The position numbers and the translations under genes were made by a program. The notes under the pieces were generated by a model that saw only the letters and a program-made list of their open reading frames with translations, did no database searches and was not told the origin of the DNA. 64,000 bases of DNA from contig CAWCQI010000034.1 in NCBI GenBank assembly GCA_963797625.1, positions 124,001-188,000 of the forward strand, given 5' to 3'. This DNA is from DATBJJ01 sp963797625. Lineage in GTDB: Bacteria; Acidobacteriota; Vicinamibacteria; Vicinamibacterales; 2-12-FULL-66-21. Numbering within the stretch: position 1 is the stretch's first letter; every line of letters starts with the position of its first letter. Shown here one piece after another: positions 24,406-33,744 of this stretch.

Positions 24406-24450
24406 AACCTATCTCATGAACCAACACCAGGCTGAACGCGCCGACGGCTA

Positions 24451-24704
24451 GGGTTCACGATGAACACGATGACCCGATGAACACGAACTCTCCTAGAGAG
24501 AGACGACCGGGCGCGATGCGCGGTGAGAAGACCGGACGGAGGGATCAGAAGCGCCTGATGATGCAGGCCTTCTGATCGCCTACCGTCCTGTCTTCTCACC
24601 AGCCTGGCTCCGCCAGGCTGCCGGTCGCCCAGTCCGAATCGGGACCGTCAATCTGATCCTGTTTCGGTGATCCGCGCGATCCGTGCGATCCGCGTCCCGT
24701 TGAT
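24451..24704. repeat. Composite palindromic element, copy 3
   Basis: It has the same plan as 12846-13153. The left word array is built on GATGAACAC (24451-24489), followed by the small hairpin GCGC-GAT-GCGC (24511-24521). The long stem spans 24522-24600, its left arm starting GGTGAGAAGACCGGACGG and its right arm ending CCGTCCTGTCTTCTCACC. The second hairpin is AGCCTGGC-TCC-GCCAGGCT (24601-24619), perfect, and the right word array is built on GATCCGCGC (24669-24699). No gene covers it. It lies between the GtrA-fusion gene and a methyltransferase, both plus-strand. Confidence 0.85.
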
Positions 24705-24777
24705 CGGAGATTGGCCTCTGCTGACAGCGCGGCTCAGAGCTAGCTGCGAGTCGATCTGCCCGTGCTAGCATGACGCC

Positions 24778-25623
24778 GTGTCGTCCACGGACCGCGCGAA
24801 GCAGGCCGAGAAGGATTACGCGCGCCTGGCCGGCAGCCTGCCATGGGAGCGCACGAAGCCGTTTGCGCCAACCGGTCACGACATGGTTGGCGAGAGCGCC
24901 GCGCTGATTCGCGACTTCGCCGTCATGCTCGCCTGCCTCGCGCCGAGGCCTGGCGAGACCATCCTCGACCTCGGCGCCGGCAGTGGCTGGTGCTCGGAGT
25001 GGCTGCAGCGCCTCAACGTCGACGCCGTGGCGGTCGACCTGGCGACCGACATGCTCCGCGTCGCGCGTGAGCGGCTGCCGCGTCCGGGACGGCTCGTCGC
25101 AGGCGACCTCGAACACCTCCCATTCCGTTCGGCGAGCGTCGACGCGGCGGTGTGCCTCAACGCCTTCCACCATGTGCCGGACATGCGGCTCGGACTGGTG
25201 GAGATTCATCGCGTGCTCAAGCCTGGCGGCCGCGTGCTCTTCTCCGAACCGGGTCGCGGCCACGCGGACGCCGACACGTCCCGCCACGCCACCGAGTCGT
25301 TCGGCGTCACGGAACAGGACGTCCTCGTCGCGCCATTCCTGAGGGCGTGCCACGAGGCCGGCTTCGATCGGGTCCGACTGAAGCCAGTCGCGTACGTCGT
25401 GCCCTATTTCGAGGCGGATCTCGCCCGCTGGACGGAGTGGCAACGAGTGGCCGATACGCCGAGGCCGCTGCGCGCCGCCCGCAAACTGTGGCTGAGCCTG
25501 CTCGAGATGGCCGGACTCGGCAAGCGGGGACCGCTCTTTCAGGACGCGGTCGGCATGGAGCTCCTCCGCATCTTCAGGCACGCGATGGAAGATCACCCCA
25601 TCGTCGTCGCCACGAAGAATTGA
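24778..25623 (+). CDS. Class I SAM-dependent methyltransferase
   Basis: SAM-dependent methyltransferase of 281 residues in the UbiE/methyltransferase-11 group. Motif I is ILDLGAGSGWCSEWL (about residues 62-76), strand 2 ends AVDLATDML, motif II is GDLEHLPFRSASVDAAV, and LKPGGRVLFSEPG follows. The start is GTG 24778. An alpha-helical C-terminal region with several Trp and Arg residues may form the substrate lid. It is alone between a composite element and the convergent PQQ operon. The substrate is not predictable. Confidence 0.85.
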   Translation: MSSTDRAKQAEKDYARLAGSLPWERTKPFAPTGHDMVGESAALIRDFAVMLACLAPRPGETILDLGAGSGWCSEWLQRLNVDAVAVDLATDMLRVARERLPRPGRLVAGDLEHLPFRSASVDAAVCLNAFHHVPDMRLGLVEIHRVLKPGGRVLFSEPGRGHADADTSRHATESFGVTEQDVLVAPFLRACHEAGFDRVRLKPVAYVVPYFEADLARWTEWQRVADTPRPLRAARKLWLSLLEMAGLGKRGPLFQDAVGMELLRIFRHAMEDHPIVVATKN

Positions 25624-25646
25624 GACGGAAGCTTCGGCTCCATCGG

Positions 25647-27368
25647 TCACAAGACGTGTAAACGGGTACAGTCTTGTCGCCAATCGCGACGAGCAGATAC
25701 TGGCGGCCGTCGAGCATGTAGGTCTGCGGCGGCGCGGTGACGTTGCCGATGTGCGAATGCCAGAGCGGCGCACCGGTCGCCGCGTCGTAGGCAACGATGT
25801 TGCCGCCAGCGTCGCCAGCGAACACGAGCCCGCCGGCCGTGGTCAGCAGGCCTCCTCCACCGCCACCACCGCCGCCACCGGCGCTGGGATACGGGCGGCG
25901 CCACACGATTTTCCCGGTCTTGTAGTCGATCGCCGTCAGGTAGTTCCCCGCGGAGCCGACGCCCACCTGCTCTACTCCCCCCAGGCCCATCGAGCCCCGG
26001 GGATCCGTCTCGGTCAGATAGAAAAGCGTGTAGCCGTTGCGCTCGGACACGTAGAAGAGGCCCGTGTCGGGATTGAACGCGGGGGGCTCCCAGTTGATGG
26101 TACCGCCCGCCGTCGGCGATACGAGCGCGCCGCCGACTGTCGGGTCCTTGTCCGGATTGCGCCGGAGCGATCCGTTCTTGGCGACCTCCTTGACCCAGTT
26201 GGTCGCCTTCCCGTATTTGCTCGTGACGATGTGCTCGCCGGTGACGCGGTCGAGCGTGAAGAAGTAGCCGTTGCGCGCTGCCGTCGAGACGAGCTTCCGC
26301 TTCTTCCCGTTGATCACGCCGTCGATCAGGATCGGCGTCTGCGCGGAGTCCCAGTCGTGCATGTCGTGGGGCGATGTTTGGAAGTACCAGGCCATCTTGC
26401 CGGTATCCACGTTCACGGCCACGAGTGAACACGTGAAGAGATTGTCCCCTTCGCCGCGACCGGGGGTATAGGCGGGCGTCGGATTGCCAGTGCCGATGAT
26501 GTAGAGCCGGGTTTCCGGATCGTAGGCGCCGGGAAGCCACGGCTGCGCACCGCCATGCCGCGCCGCATCCAGGCTCGGCCACGTGTCGAGCCCGGGGTCC
26601 CCGGGATTCATCGGCACGGTGTAGAACTTCCACCGCAGCTCGCCACTCTCCGCGTCGAATGACTGCAGGAAGCCTGGCGAGTCGAGATCGTTGCCGGTTC
26701 CCACGATCACGTGGTTGTCGACGATGATCGGCGCGGTCGTCGAAAAATACTGCAGGCTGAAGTCGGCGATGACCTTGTGCCAGCGCTCCTTGCCGGTCTT
26801 GGCCTCGAGAGACACCAGGTAGTTGTCGGGGGTTTCCATGTACAAGTAGTTGTTCCACATCCCAAGGCCGCGATTGGCGATGTGCGTGCCGCCCCGCGTC
26901 TTCCAGTAGTAGTGCCAGAGCTCGTGCCCGTCGCGCGCATCGAGCGCCCACGCGTTGTCCGGCATGGTGACGTAGATCGTGCCGTCGACAACGAGCGCGG
27001 AACCCTTGACCGTTCCCGAGCCGGCCATGAACTCGCCCGTGCCCTCTCCGCCGATGATGACCGGCGCGCCGCCGCCACCGCCACCGCCGCCGCGGCCACC
27101 GCCGAAGCCAGGCGTCCCGGGTCCCTCGTTCAGCTCCGCCACCCACGCGAGCGTCAAGTTCTTCACCGTCGTCCGGTTGATTTGCTTGAGGGCGCTGTAC
27201 CGCTTGCCGGAATAGTCGCCGGAATACGTTGGCCACGACTCCGTGAGCGGCTTGAGCAGTTCCGCGGGAGGAACGCCCTTCCCCTGCGCGCTGAGCTTTC
27301 CCTGCGCGCTGTGAAAGATGGGCACCAGGAGGACCGAGAGCAGCCAGGAGCAGTTTTCTGAGCGTCAT
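25647..27368 (-). CDS. PQQ-dependent dehydrogenase (quinoprotein), exported
   Basis: Periplasmic pyrroloquinoline-quinone alcohol or sugar dehydrogenase with an eight-bladed propeller. Blade motifs include WPTYSGDYSGKRYSALKQIN, LDARDGHELWHYYWKT, VSLEAKTGKERWHKV, AVNVDTGKMAWYFQTSP and AYDAATGAPLWHSHIG. Gly-rich runs (GGGRGGGGGGGG and another near the end) interrupt two blades. ATG 27368 begins MTLRKLLLAAL. A shift near 27345 is needed to join it to LVPIFHSAQG, and another near the C-terminus (25670) blurs the true end, which should resemble IGDKTLYPF. The product is about 574 residues. Its start overlaps the cytochrome c stop (ATGA), so the cytochrome is its likely electron acceptor. Confidence 0.86.
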   Translation of the reverse strand: MTLRKLLLAALGPPGAHLSQRAGKAQRAGEGRSSRGTAQAAHGVVANVFRRLFRQAVQRPQANQPDDGEELDARVGGGAERGTRDAWLRRWPRRRWRWRRRAGHHRRRGHGRVHGRLGNGQGFRARCRRHDLRHHAGQRVGARCARRARALALLLEDAGRHAHRQSRPWDVEQLLVHGNPRQLPGVSRGQDRQGALAQGHRRLQPAVFFDDRADHRRQPRDRGNRQRSRLARLPAVIRRGEWRAAVEVLHRADESRGPRARHVAEPGCGAAWRCAAVASRRLRSGNPALHHRHWQSDARLYPRSRRRGQSLHVFTRGRERGYRQDGLVLPNIAPRHARLGLRADADPDRRRDQREEAEARLDGSAQRLLLHARPRHRRAHRHEQIREGDQLGQGGRQERIAPAQSGQGPDSRRRARIADGGRYHQLGAPRVQSRHGPLLRVRAQRLHAFLSDRDGSPGLDGPGGSRAGGRRLRGELPDGDRLQDRENRVAPPVSQRRWRRWWRWRRPADHGRRARVRWRRWRQHRCLRRGDRCAALAFAHRQRHRAAADLHARRPPVSARRDWRQDCTRLHVL

Positions 27369-28280
27369 TTCAGGGTCACCAGATAAGCCGTTACGTCGTG
27401 CATGTCTTTGTCGGTGTAAACCGCCAGCAGGTCGCGATGGCCCTGCAGCGGATCGCGGACCTCGACCTTCGGACGGTCGCCGTCGCGCCTGAAGCTGCGC
27501 TCGGTGCCGTCGGCCTGAACGAGCGTCACGATGAAATCGTCGATACGTCGAAGCTGGCCTTCGGCCTTCTCTCCCGATGGGAGCGTCACGGTGACGGTGA
27601 CCGTCGAGCCACTCGACCCACGCCCTCGCCCTCCCCGTCCGCCACGGCCCGCAGCAACGCCGCCTGACACCCAGAGATTCTGGAGAGTCTTGGCATCCGG
27701 AACGCGCGCGGCGATGCCCTTCAGATCTCCGCTCGGCCGAGTGGCAGGTCGTGCACTTCGCTGCGAAGTAGGTCTGCCCGGCGGCGGCATCGCCGACGAG
27801 CACGTCGGGCGGCGGCGTGTCGACCGGCGGCGGCGAGCCCTGCCTCCCGGCTGACGCGAGCAGGTGGTGCAGAAACGTCGCCACCGCCTTGGCATCAGCG
27901 TCGTTGATAGGCATGGGCGGCATGCCCTTGTCCGGACGTCCCTTCTGAATGACCGGGATGATCGCTTCGCCGTCCTGGTCGGCCAGCACGAGCTGCGATC
28001 GAAGAAGGTTCGGCCCGCCGAGCTGTCCGCCCCTGGCATCCGCGCCGTGGCAGGCGCTGCACGTCACCGAGTAGATCGACCTGCCGCGCTCGATCACGGC
28101 CGGATCGCCTGGCGGCCGCTGCTGGGCAGGGAATACGGCGCCTCGTCCTTGTCGTCCGCCGCCTGCAGGAACAGGAGTGGTCGGCGCGGGAGGCTGAGTG
28201 GGCGCCTGCGAGCCAGCGTGAACCGCGACGACGGTGAGGCCTGCGAGGAGGACGGTGGCGAAACTGTTCGAGACTTTCAT
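27365..28280 (-). CDS. Di-haem cytochrome c (frameshifted)
   Basis: Exported c-type cytochrome with two haem-attachment sites, CSACHGADARGG (about residue 75) and KCTTCHSA (about residue 176), separated by a Pro-rich linker; a signal peptide (TVLLAGLTVVAVHAGS) opens the protein. After the second site the frame changes near 27735. The rest, GDLKGIAARVPDAKTLQNLW to DMHDVTAYLVTLK, continues to 27365, where it carries a Gly/Arg-rich stretch and a beta-rich segment (VTVTLPSGEKAEGQL) that relatives in PQQ clusters share. Methionine ligands are plausible (GMPPMP). It overlaps the genes on both sides by ATGA, giving a tight operon. Confidence 0.86.
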
Positions 28281-29793
28281 TCAACCTCTTTCCCGACTTG
28301 CGGAGACCCGCCTGGCTTTCGCGGTGTCGGCGCCGGAAATGGCAGCGTATCCGGCAACACGCGAACCCCGGACGTGACTTTCAGCGGGTACTTCCCGCCG
28401 CTTGGGAATTTCAGCTCGACGAAAAACGCCGTCCATCCGGTGGCGGGCGGCGTGACGCGGGCAATATAGGTGTTGGGGCCGGAGAGCGTCAACGGCGTGC
28501 TCTGGTACGCCGAGCCGATGACGTCGTGGCGGAAATTCCTCGCCGTTCGGGTTGACGGCTTGCCAGACGACCACCTCTAACGGACGGTCTTTTACGACGA
28601 CCTTGATTGAGCCGTCCCCTTCGAATGTCCACGAGAACTCCGGACGTGGCGTCCCCTTGACGATCATGGAGTAGAACGCGTGCAGGCTCTCGAGCGCGTC
28701 GGTCTTGTCGAGCGAGTGGGAGGCATTCGGCACGTAGCGGAGGAGCTTCTCCCCGCGCAACTCGTCGAAATAGAAGCGTGAAGAGTCTGGCAGAAAGAAC
28801 TGATCGCCTGAGGCGTTCACCATGAACTTGGGCATCGTCAGCCGCTCGCGGTATTCGTACGGCTCTTCGATCCGCATCAGCGCGCGGAACTGCGGCGTCC
28901 CCATCCAGTCCATGATCCCGTGCTCGACGTAGTCGTTGACGGCATCGGACCAGGCGCCATACACGCGCCAATGGTGCACGAAGGACGGCTCGACGTTCAG
29001 CATGTCGATGACCGCCGGGGCGATGGCCACGACCCGGCAATCGGTGACGGCGGTCGTCCATGTCGTCCATCCGCGCTTCGATGCGCCCGACACGACGAAC
29101 CGCGTGACCTCGCTGCCCCCGCCCTCGGCCGACGCGGTGAACGCCGTCACCGCGTCCATGGCGCGAACCGCGCTCTTCGTCATCGGCAGGCGTGCCGGCC
29201 ACTTCTCATCACCCGTGCGCAGGAACTTGTCCCAGGTGTAGGCGATGAAATCGTCCTCGGTCCGTGGTTTCCGCGCCGGATCGTCCGTGAAGACCACCGG
29301 CTGGTTCGGCACCAGACGCAAGTTCGGCGGTCACCGTGCCGGTCTCGCGCGCGACCTCGACGAGCCATGCCGGCGGACGCGTCGGCGCCGGCCGGTCATT
29401 GCCGCCGCCGCTGATGAACAGCAAGCCGATGTTGCTGGTTACTTTCTCCGGGCGCGCGATAGTAATCCAATGCGTCCAGAGCGGCCGCTCGACCTCCTTC
29501 TCCGTCAGCCATTTCTGCGACGTCATCTCGAGGAGGGTCGCCGTCACGCCTTCGGCTTGGAGATCGCGCACGATCTTCCACGAGAAGTTCGGGTCGGGCG
29601 CTGCGACGTATCGATCGAGAGCCGTCTGCGCGGGTTGTGCGCGCGCGGTTGCCGCCTGGGGCGACGTCGGAGCCGCGAGCGGGACCGCCGTAGCCAGCGC
29701 CGCTAATAGCACCGACGCAGTCAGCCCTCTGGATCGTCGATATCGTCGGTATGATGAAGAGGCGGGCGACGGGCTCAACGAAGAAACGCTCAT
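28277..29793 (-). CDS. PhoPQ-activated pathogenicity-related (PqaA-type) hydrolase, frameshifted
   Basis: Alpha/beta-hydrolase-like exported protein of the PhoPQ-related family (PF10142). A leader (TASVLLAALATAVPLAAP) is followed by LDRYVAAPDPNFSW, a typical family start, and by IGLLFISGGGND. The central part carries FVVSGASKRGWTTW, with the likely nucleophile Ser in GASKRG, and FMVNASGDQFFLPDSSRFY plus NASHSLDKTDAL, matching the acid and His positions. Two shifts, near 29315 and 28535, separate three frames that together give about 505 residues. The last part, TPPATGWTAFFVELKFPSGG, ends at 28277 overlapping the cytochrome start. The link to the PQQ system is by operon only; the substrate is unknown. 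Confidence 0.83.
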
Positions 29794-29918
29794 GCGCGCA
29801 GACTACCACAGGCTCGATCGGGTCGCGCTCGGCGTTCGATTCGCTGGACGCGGCCAGCTCGGCGGATCGCCTCGGATCGACGTGCCTGTGGCCAGCGAGA
29901 GCCAGCGTTCGATGCCGC
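29794..29918. other. Short intergenic gap
   Basis: Sequence between the stop of the FG-GAP gene and the start of the PhoPQ-related gene, both on the minus strand. It should hold the operon's promoter if transcription starts here. I see no strong -35/-10 pair and no repeat. Confidence 0.4.
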
Positions 29919-31193
29919 TCATCGCGAGCCGCTGCTCGCGCGCTGGGTCTCGTTCCAGTAAATCTTCACGTTGCGCGTGGCGCGTCCTGAGGCGATGATG
30001 TCCGGCCGCTTGTCGCCGTTGAGGTCGGCGATCACCAGATCCTCGGTCGCCATCCCGCCCTCGTCGACCATCAGCTTCGACTTGAGAGCGCCCTCGCGAT
30101 CGACCGCGTACACGGCGACGCCCGGTTTCTGGTCGCGCCATCCAACGGCGAGCTCGTCGTTGCCATCGCCGTCGAAATCGGCCCAGCCGAGCGCGTGGCC
30201 ACCGGTCAGCTCGGACTCGATGACCGTGCGCGCCCACACCCCGGGCTGCTCCGCGTAGATGACGACCGACTTGCCATGCCACGGCTCGACGGTCGCGATC
30301 ATCCGCCGTCCGGCGACGCGTCCGAGCTTGATCTCGCCCGGCGCCCCCTCGCCGATGAGCGTGCGCGACCATGCGTCGCTCGCGCCTTCCACCTTGGCCT
30401 CGCTCTTCAGTGCCTGCTGCGGGGGTTTCTGCGGGCGCCGCTTCAGGATGTTCACGCCTTCGCGGCTCGCCGTCAGAATCTCGTCCGCCTTGTCCGTGTC
30501 CAGATTCGTCGGCAGGAAGTTGTGGACGATATGGAGCGTGTCGTCGGCGACTTCCACCGGCCACGGGTCGCGTGCCGGGTTGGCCGGCGGCGTAAACACG
30601 AGCAACCGCGCGCCCTGGCCCTGCCAGTCCGGCCCTTTCGTGCCGCGGCCGTGCAGCGGCGCGACGACGAGCTCGCGGTTGCCATCACCATCGACATCGG
30701 CCCACCGAATACGGTGGAGCGTCGGCTCTTCGGCGATCGCGTGCAGTTCCCAGTCCGCGCCGGGAGCGCCCTGCTTCACCCAGTGGAGCGTGCCACCGCT
30801 CGATGTATTGGTGGGTTGCCAGCTGGCGCCGAGCGCCACGTCGAGCCGGCCGTCTCGATCGATGTCGTGAAGCGCCAGGCAGACATTGTCGCGGGGCGTC
30901 GCTCCGGTCAGGATGACGCGCTTCTGCCACGTTGGAGCCTCGAACCAGACGAGGTCAGTCGCGTTGATCGCGACGACATCGGTCCGGCCATCGCCGTTGA
31001 CGTCGCCGGTGGTCACGGCGTAGCCGATACCAAAGTCGCTCGCGATTTGCTCGCCGCGAAACTGGAACGCGGCAGGCGGCGTGGCCGGCTGCTGCTCACC
31101 CACCGCAGCAGGGATCGAAAATGCGGCGCCAGTCACGGCGCCGACGCAGACGAGAAACGCTGTCAGCTCGGCGGCACGATTGGATGTCTTCAT
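29919..31193 (-). CDS. Secreted FG-GAP/VCBS repeat protein
   Basis: Exported beta-propeller protein with integrin-like FG-GAP repeats. ATG 31193 (MKTSNRAAELTAF) gives a signal peptide; an earlier in-frame ATG at 31232 is less likely. Calcium-binding loops recur along the chain: GDVNGDGRTD, HDIDRDGRLD, ADVDGDGNRE, ADFDGDGNDE and ADLNGDKRPD. The function is unknown; such proteins in Acidobacteriota are thought to bind ligands or act at the cell surface. The product is 424 residues with no frame error. It ends with QRASSGSR. It is followed on the same strand by the PhoPQ/cytochrome/PQQ operon 126 bases away. Confidence 0.85.
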   Translation of the reverse strand: MKTSNRAAELTAFLVCVGAVTGAAFSIPAAVGEQQPATPPAAFQFRGEQIASDFGIGYAVTTGDVNGDGRTDVVAINATDLVWFEAPTWQKRVILTGATPRDNVCLALHDIDRDGRLDVALGASWQPTNTSSGGTLHWVKQGAPGADWELHAIAEEPTLHRIRWADVDGDGNRELVVAPLHGRGTKGPDWQGQGARLLVFTPPANPARDPWPVEVADDTLHIVHNFLPTNLDTDKADEILTASREGVNILKRRPQKPPQQALKSEAKVEGASDAWSRTLIGEGAPGEIKLGRVAGRRMIATVEPWHGKSVVIYAEQPGVWARTVIESELTGGHALGWADFDGDGNDELAVGWRDQKPGVAVYAVDREGALKSKLMVDEGGMATEDLVIADLNGDKRPDIIASGRATRNVKIYWNETQRASSGSR

Positions 31194-31228
31194 GGCACGG
31201 CAGTCTACCGCGAATCGCGGATGTACTC

Positions 31229-31562
31229 TCACGGGACGCGGATCGCGCGGATCTCACGGATAGGTTCGCAGCTAGGGAGTTGACGAACCACGGTGTCACC
31301 TGGAAAAACGGAGCTGAAGACAGCCCGAGACGCACTGAGGACCGGTCGCGCCGCGCAACGCGCGGGCGGCATCGAGAGAGCGGCGCAACTCAAAACATCC
31401 CACGAAACGGCGGGTGCTTTGAGTTGCGCCGCTCTCTCGATGCCACTCGCCGGCCGTTCCGGCCGGCGACGCGACCGGTCTCTGGTCGAAACACTGCGAC
31501 TGCCTCCGTGCGTCTCCGTGCGCTCCGTGCCTCCGCGGTGAAAACCGTGATCTCCGTCTTCT
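31229..31562. repeat. Composite palindromic element, copy 2
   Basis: In order: a 22-base word array (31232-31253) built on GCGGATC and shared exactly with 56729-56750; further ACGGAG-type words; a small hairpin CCGCGC-AAC-GCGCGG (31351-31365); a perfect 27-base inverted repeat (31368-31394 and 31418-31444) with a 23-base loop; the hairpin CGCCGGCC-GTTCC-GGCCGGCG (31448-31468); and right-hand CTCCGTG words to 31562. Flanking GACCGGTCGCG and CGCGACCGGTC also pair. It lies between divergent genes. Confidence 0.88.
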
Positions 31563-31624
31563 CCCGTGGCCGCGAATCCCTGTAGAATCGAGCGGCACTG
31601 ACACTCCCAACTGCGAGGACTGCC

Positions 31625-32523
31625 ATGAAACGGCTCTATTGCCTGCTCGCCATTTCAATCGCGTACTCGGTTATCGCCGCTTCCGACCAAACAGTGACGG
31701 CCACACAGGCGCAACCGCTGCGCGTCATCGCCTTCGGCGCCCATCCCGACGATGCGGAGCTGAAAGCGAGCGGCGTGGCGGCGCTGTGGGCGGCGGCCGG
31801 CGCCAAGGTCAAGTTCGTGGCCATGACCAACGGCGACGTCGGCCATTTCGAATCCGCCGGCGGACCGCTGGCGCGGCGGCGAAAGGCGGAAGTCACCGAG
31901 TGCGCGCGCATCCTCGGCATCGAAACCGACGTGATGGACATTCACGACGGCGAACTGACGCCGTCGCTCGACAACCGCAAGACCATGGCGAGGCTGATCC
32001 GCGAGTGGCAGGCCGATATCGTCATGGGCCACCGCCCGTACGACTACCACCCCGATCACCGCTACACGGGCGTCTTGATGGACGACTCGGCGGTCGTCGT
32101 GGTCGCGCCCTTCTTCGTGCCAGACACGCCGCCCACGCCGCGCAATCCCGTCTTCATGTACTACTCCGACGGCTTTCAGGATCCGAAGCCGTTCACGCCA
32201 ACGATGGTGGTTGGAATCGACGCGGTCGCCGACAAGAAATGGGCCTGCGTGTCAGCGATGCCGTCGCAGTTCGGCGACGAGGATTCCTGGCAGGGGCAAG
32301 CACGCTGCCGAACGTGCCGAAAGGCGATCGCGAGCGCGCGGCTTACCTGCTCGACATCGTGAAGAAGCGCAACATCGCCGTGGCCGATCAGTATCGGGAG
32401 CGTCTGGTCACGCTTTATGGAGCGGAGCGCGGGAAGAGGGTCCAGTACGCGGAAGCGTTTCAGCTCGGACAATACGGGCGGCAAGCATCGCTCGACGAGT
32501 TGAAGCGCATGTTCCCGCAGTAG
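31625..32523 (+). CDS. PIG-L/LmbE family deacetylase, exported (frameshifted)
   Basis: Zinc-dependent N-acetylglucosaminyl deacetylase-like protein (PIG-L family). A leader (YCLLAISIAYSVIAAS) implies export. Metal and catalytic motifs are FGAHPDDAELKASG (HPDD) and GHRPYDYHPDHRYTG (second metal His). The frame shifts near 32295. The C-terminal part, NVPKGDRERAAYLLDIVKKR to ASLDELKRMFPQ, ends at the TAG 32521-32523. The reconstructed length is about 299 residues, usual for exported relatives. The real substrate in such proteins is seldom known. It is followed by a convergent channel gene only 8 bases away. Confidence 0.84.
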
Positions 32524-32531
32524 TGAACTCG

Positions 32532-33674
32532 CTATGCGGCGCCGGGCGGCTGCAGCCGTGAAAGATCCGGCAAAGTCTGGCTCAGCAAGATCAGCTCATC
32601 GCCTTCGCGCAACGGTCCTGCTTCCCCGCCAACCGGGTTGAGCATCATTGCTTCACCGCGATAGAGCCCGATGAGAAGGCAGGCCTTCAAATTCGTGCGA
32701 TCGGGCAGGAACACGTTTGCCGCTGCGACGAAATCCATCCCGACAAGTTGGGCAGGCACCGGCACCAGGTACATCTCGTTGGCGTCGCGCCGGACCGATA
32801 GCAGCTCTTGATAGACGCGCGTCATGCCATGAAAGAGCGAGGCACGTGCCATCAGCCGCAATCCGAAGTCGGCGGCCGAGATGACCTCATCGGCACCCGC
32901 CTTGCGCATGTGCGACCGGTATTTCGGATCCTTGCACTCGGCCACGATGTTTGGCTGGCGCTCTTGCACGCAAACGTTCTTGACGGCAATACAGCACACG
33001 ATGGTTTTGCCGTCGGCGTGCTGCTCCTGGTGGTCATCCGACAAGATGACGACGGAATGCGCTTGCGCAACCTTGGCGCGGCGCAGGATCACTTCGCTGG
33101 CTGGGTCACCTTTGACGATATAGACGTCGTTGAAGGCGGCTTCATCCAGTTTGTCAGGCAGCACGACTTCGTCGGGTGTGTCGTGAACGATCACGATTGG
33201 CCGCTTGTCGGTGACGATACCGCTGTGCACTTCGCGGATCCAGTCCAGTGCTCGCGGCGACCAGTTGCACAGTACCAGATGGCCAGACATTTCAAGATTA
33301 GACACTTCACGACTCCTTAGTGCGCGTTCGATCAGGATCGACGCCACGCTGGCCGTGAACAAACCGGCCAGGGCGACACCGACGACAAGCACGGCGGCAA
33401 CCACGAACCGCCCAACAGGAGAGTTGATCTCGATTTCGAGTCCGCTGAAGAGGGTGACCCAGACGTTCCAGAGGGACTCGCGCAACGTCTCGAACGCTGG
33501 ATTCGTGCCACGCTCCGCGAAGTGGAGTGCTGTGCCGCTGACGATCCAGATCACCACGATAGCGGTCAGGATTTTCCAGACTTGGTGGCGGTTCCACTGC
33601 GTCAGCACCCTCAGTAAGGTGTCGAGCCACGACCCCCACGGCGCCTTGTCCCGAACCCGGTCTCGCTCGCTCAA
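32532..33674 (-). CDS. RCK/TrkA-N channel-like protein with atypical pore
   Basis: Inner-membrane protein with the plan of a two-helix potassium channel fused to a regulator of K conductance domain, resembling the CASTOR/POLLUX and DUF1012-like group. Helix 1 is about residues 33-51 (WKILTAIVVIWIVSGTALHF), helix 2 about 90-112 (VVAAVLVVGVALAGLFTASV). The pore stretch between them is WVTLFSGLEIEI, with no TVGYG selectivity filter, so it may not be K-selective. The RCK-N domain begins SGHLVLCNWSPRALDWI and includes VIVHDTPDEVVL; a TrkA-C-like domain ends the chain (GDELILLSQTLPDLS). The product is 380 residues, frame intact, start ATG 33674. No transporter partner is nearby. Confidence 0.8.
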   Translation of the reverse strand: MSERDRVRDKAPWGSWLDTLLRVLTQWNRHQVWKILTAIVVIWIVSGTALHFAERGTNPAFETLRESLWNVWVTLFSGLEIEINSPVGRFVVAAVLVVGVALAGLFTASVASILIERALRSREVSNLEMSGHLVLCNWSPRALDWIREVHSGIVTDKRPIVIVHDTPDEVVLPDKLDEAAFNDVYIVKGDPASEVILRRAKVAQAHSVVILSDDHQEQHADGKTIVCCIAVKNVCVQERQPNIVAECKDPKYRSHMRKAGADEVISAADFGLRLMARASLFHGMTRVYQELLSVRRDANEMYLVPVPAQLVGMDFVAAANVFLPDRTNLKACLLIGLYRGEAMMLNPVGGEAGPLREGDELILLSQTLPDLSRLQPPGAA

Positions 33675-33744
33675 AGCCAGGCCTCTGTGGAGCCATAACT
33701 CATGTCATTTTCCCTGTGCGAGGCATCCTCACCCTGATGAACCG

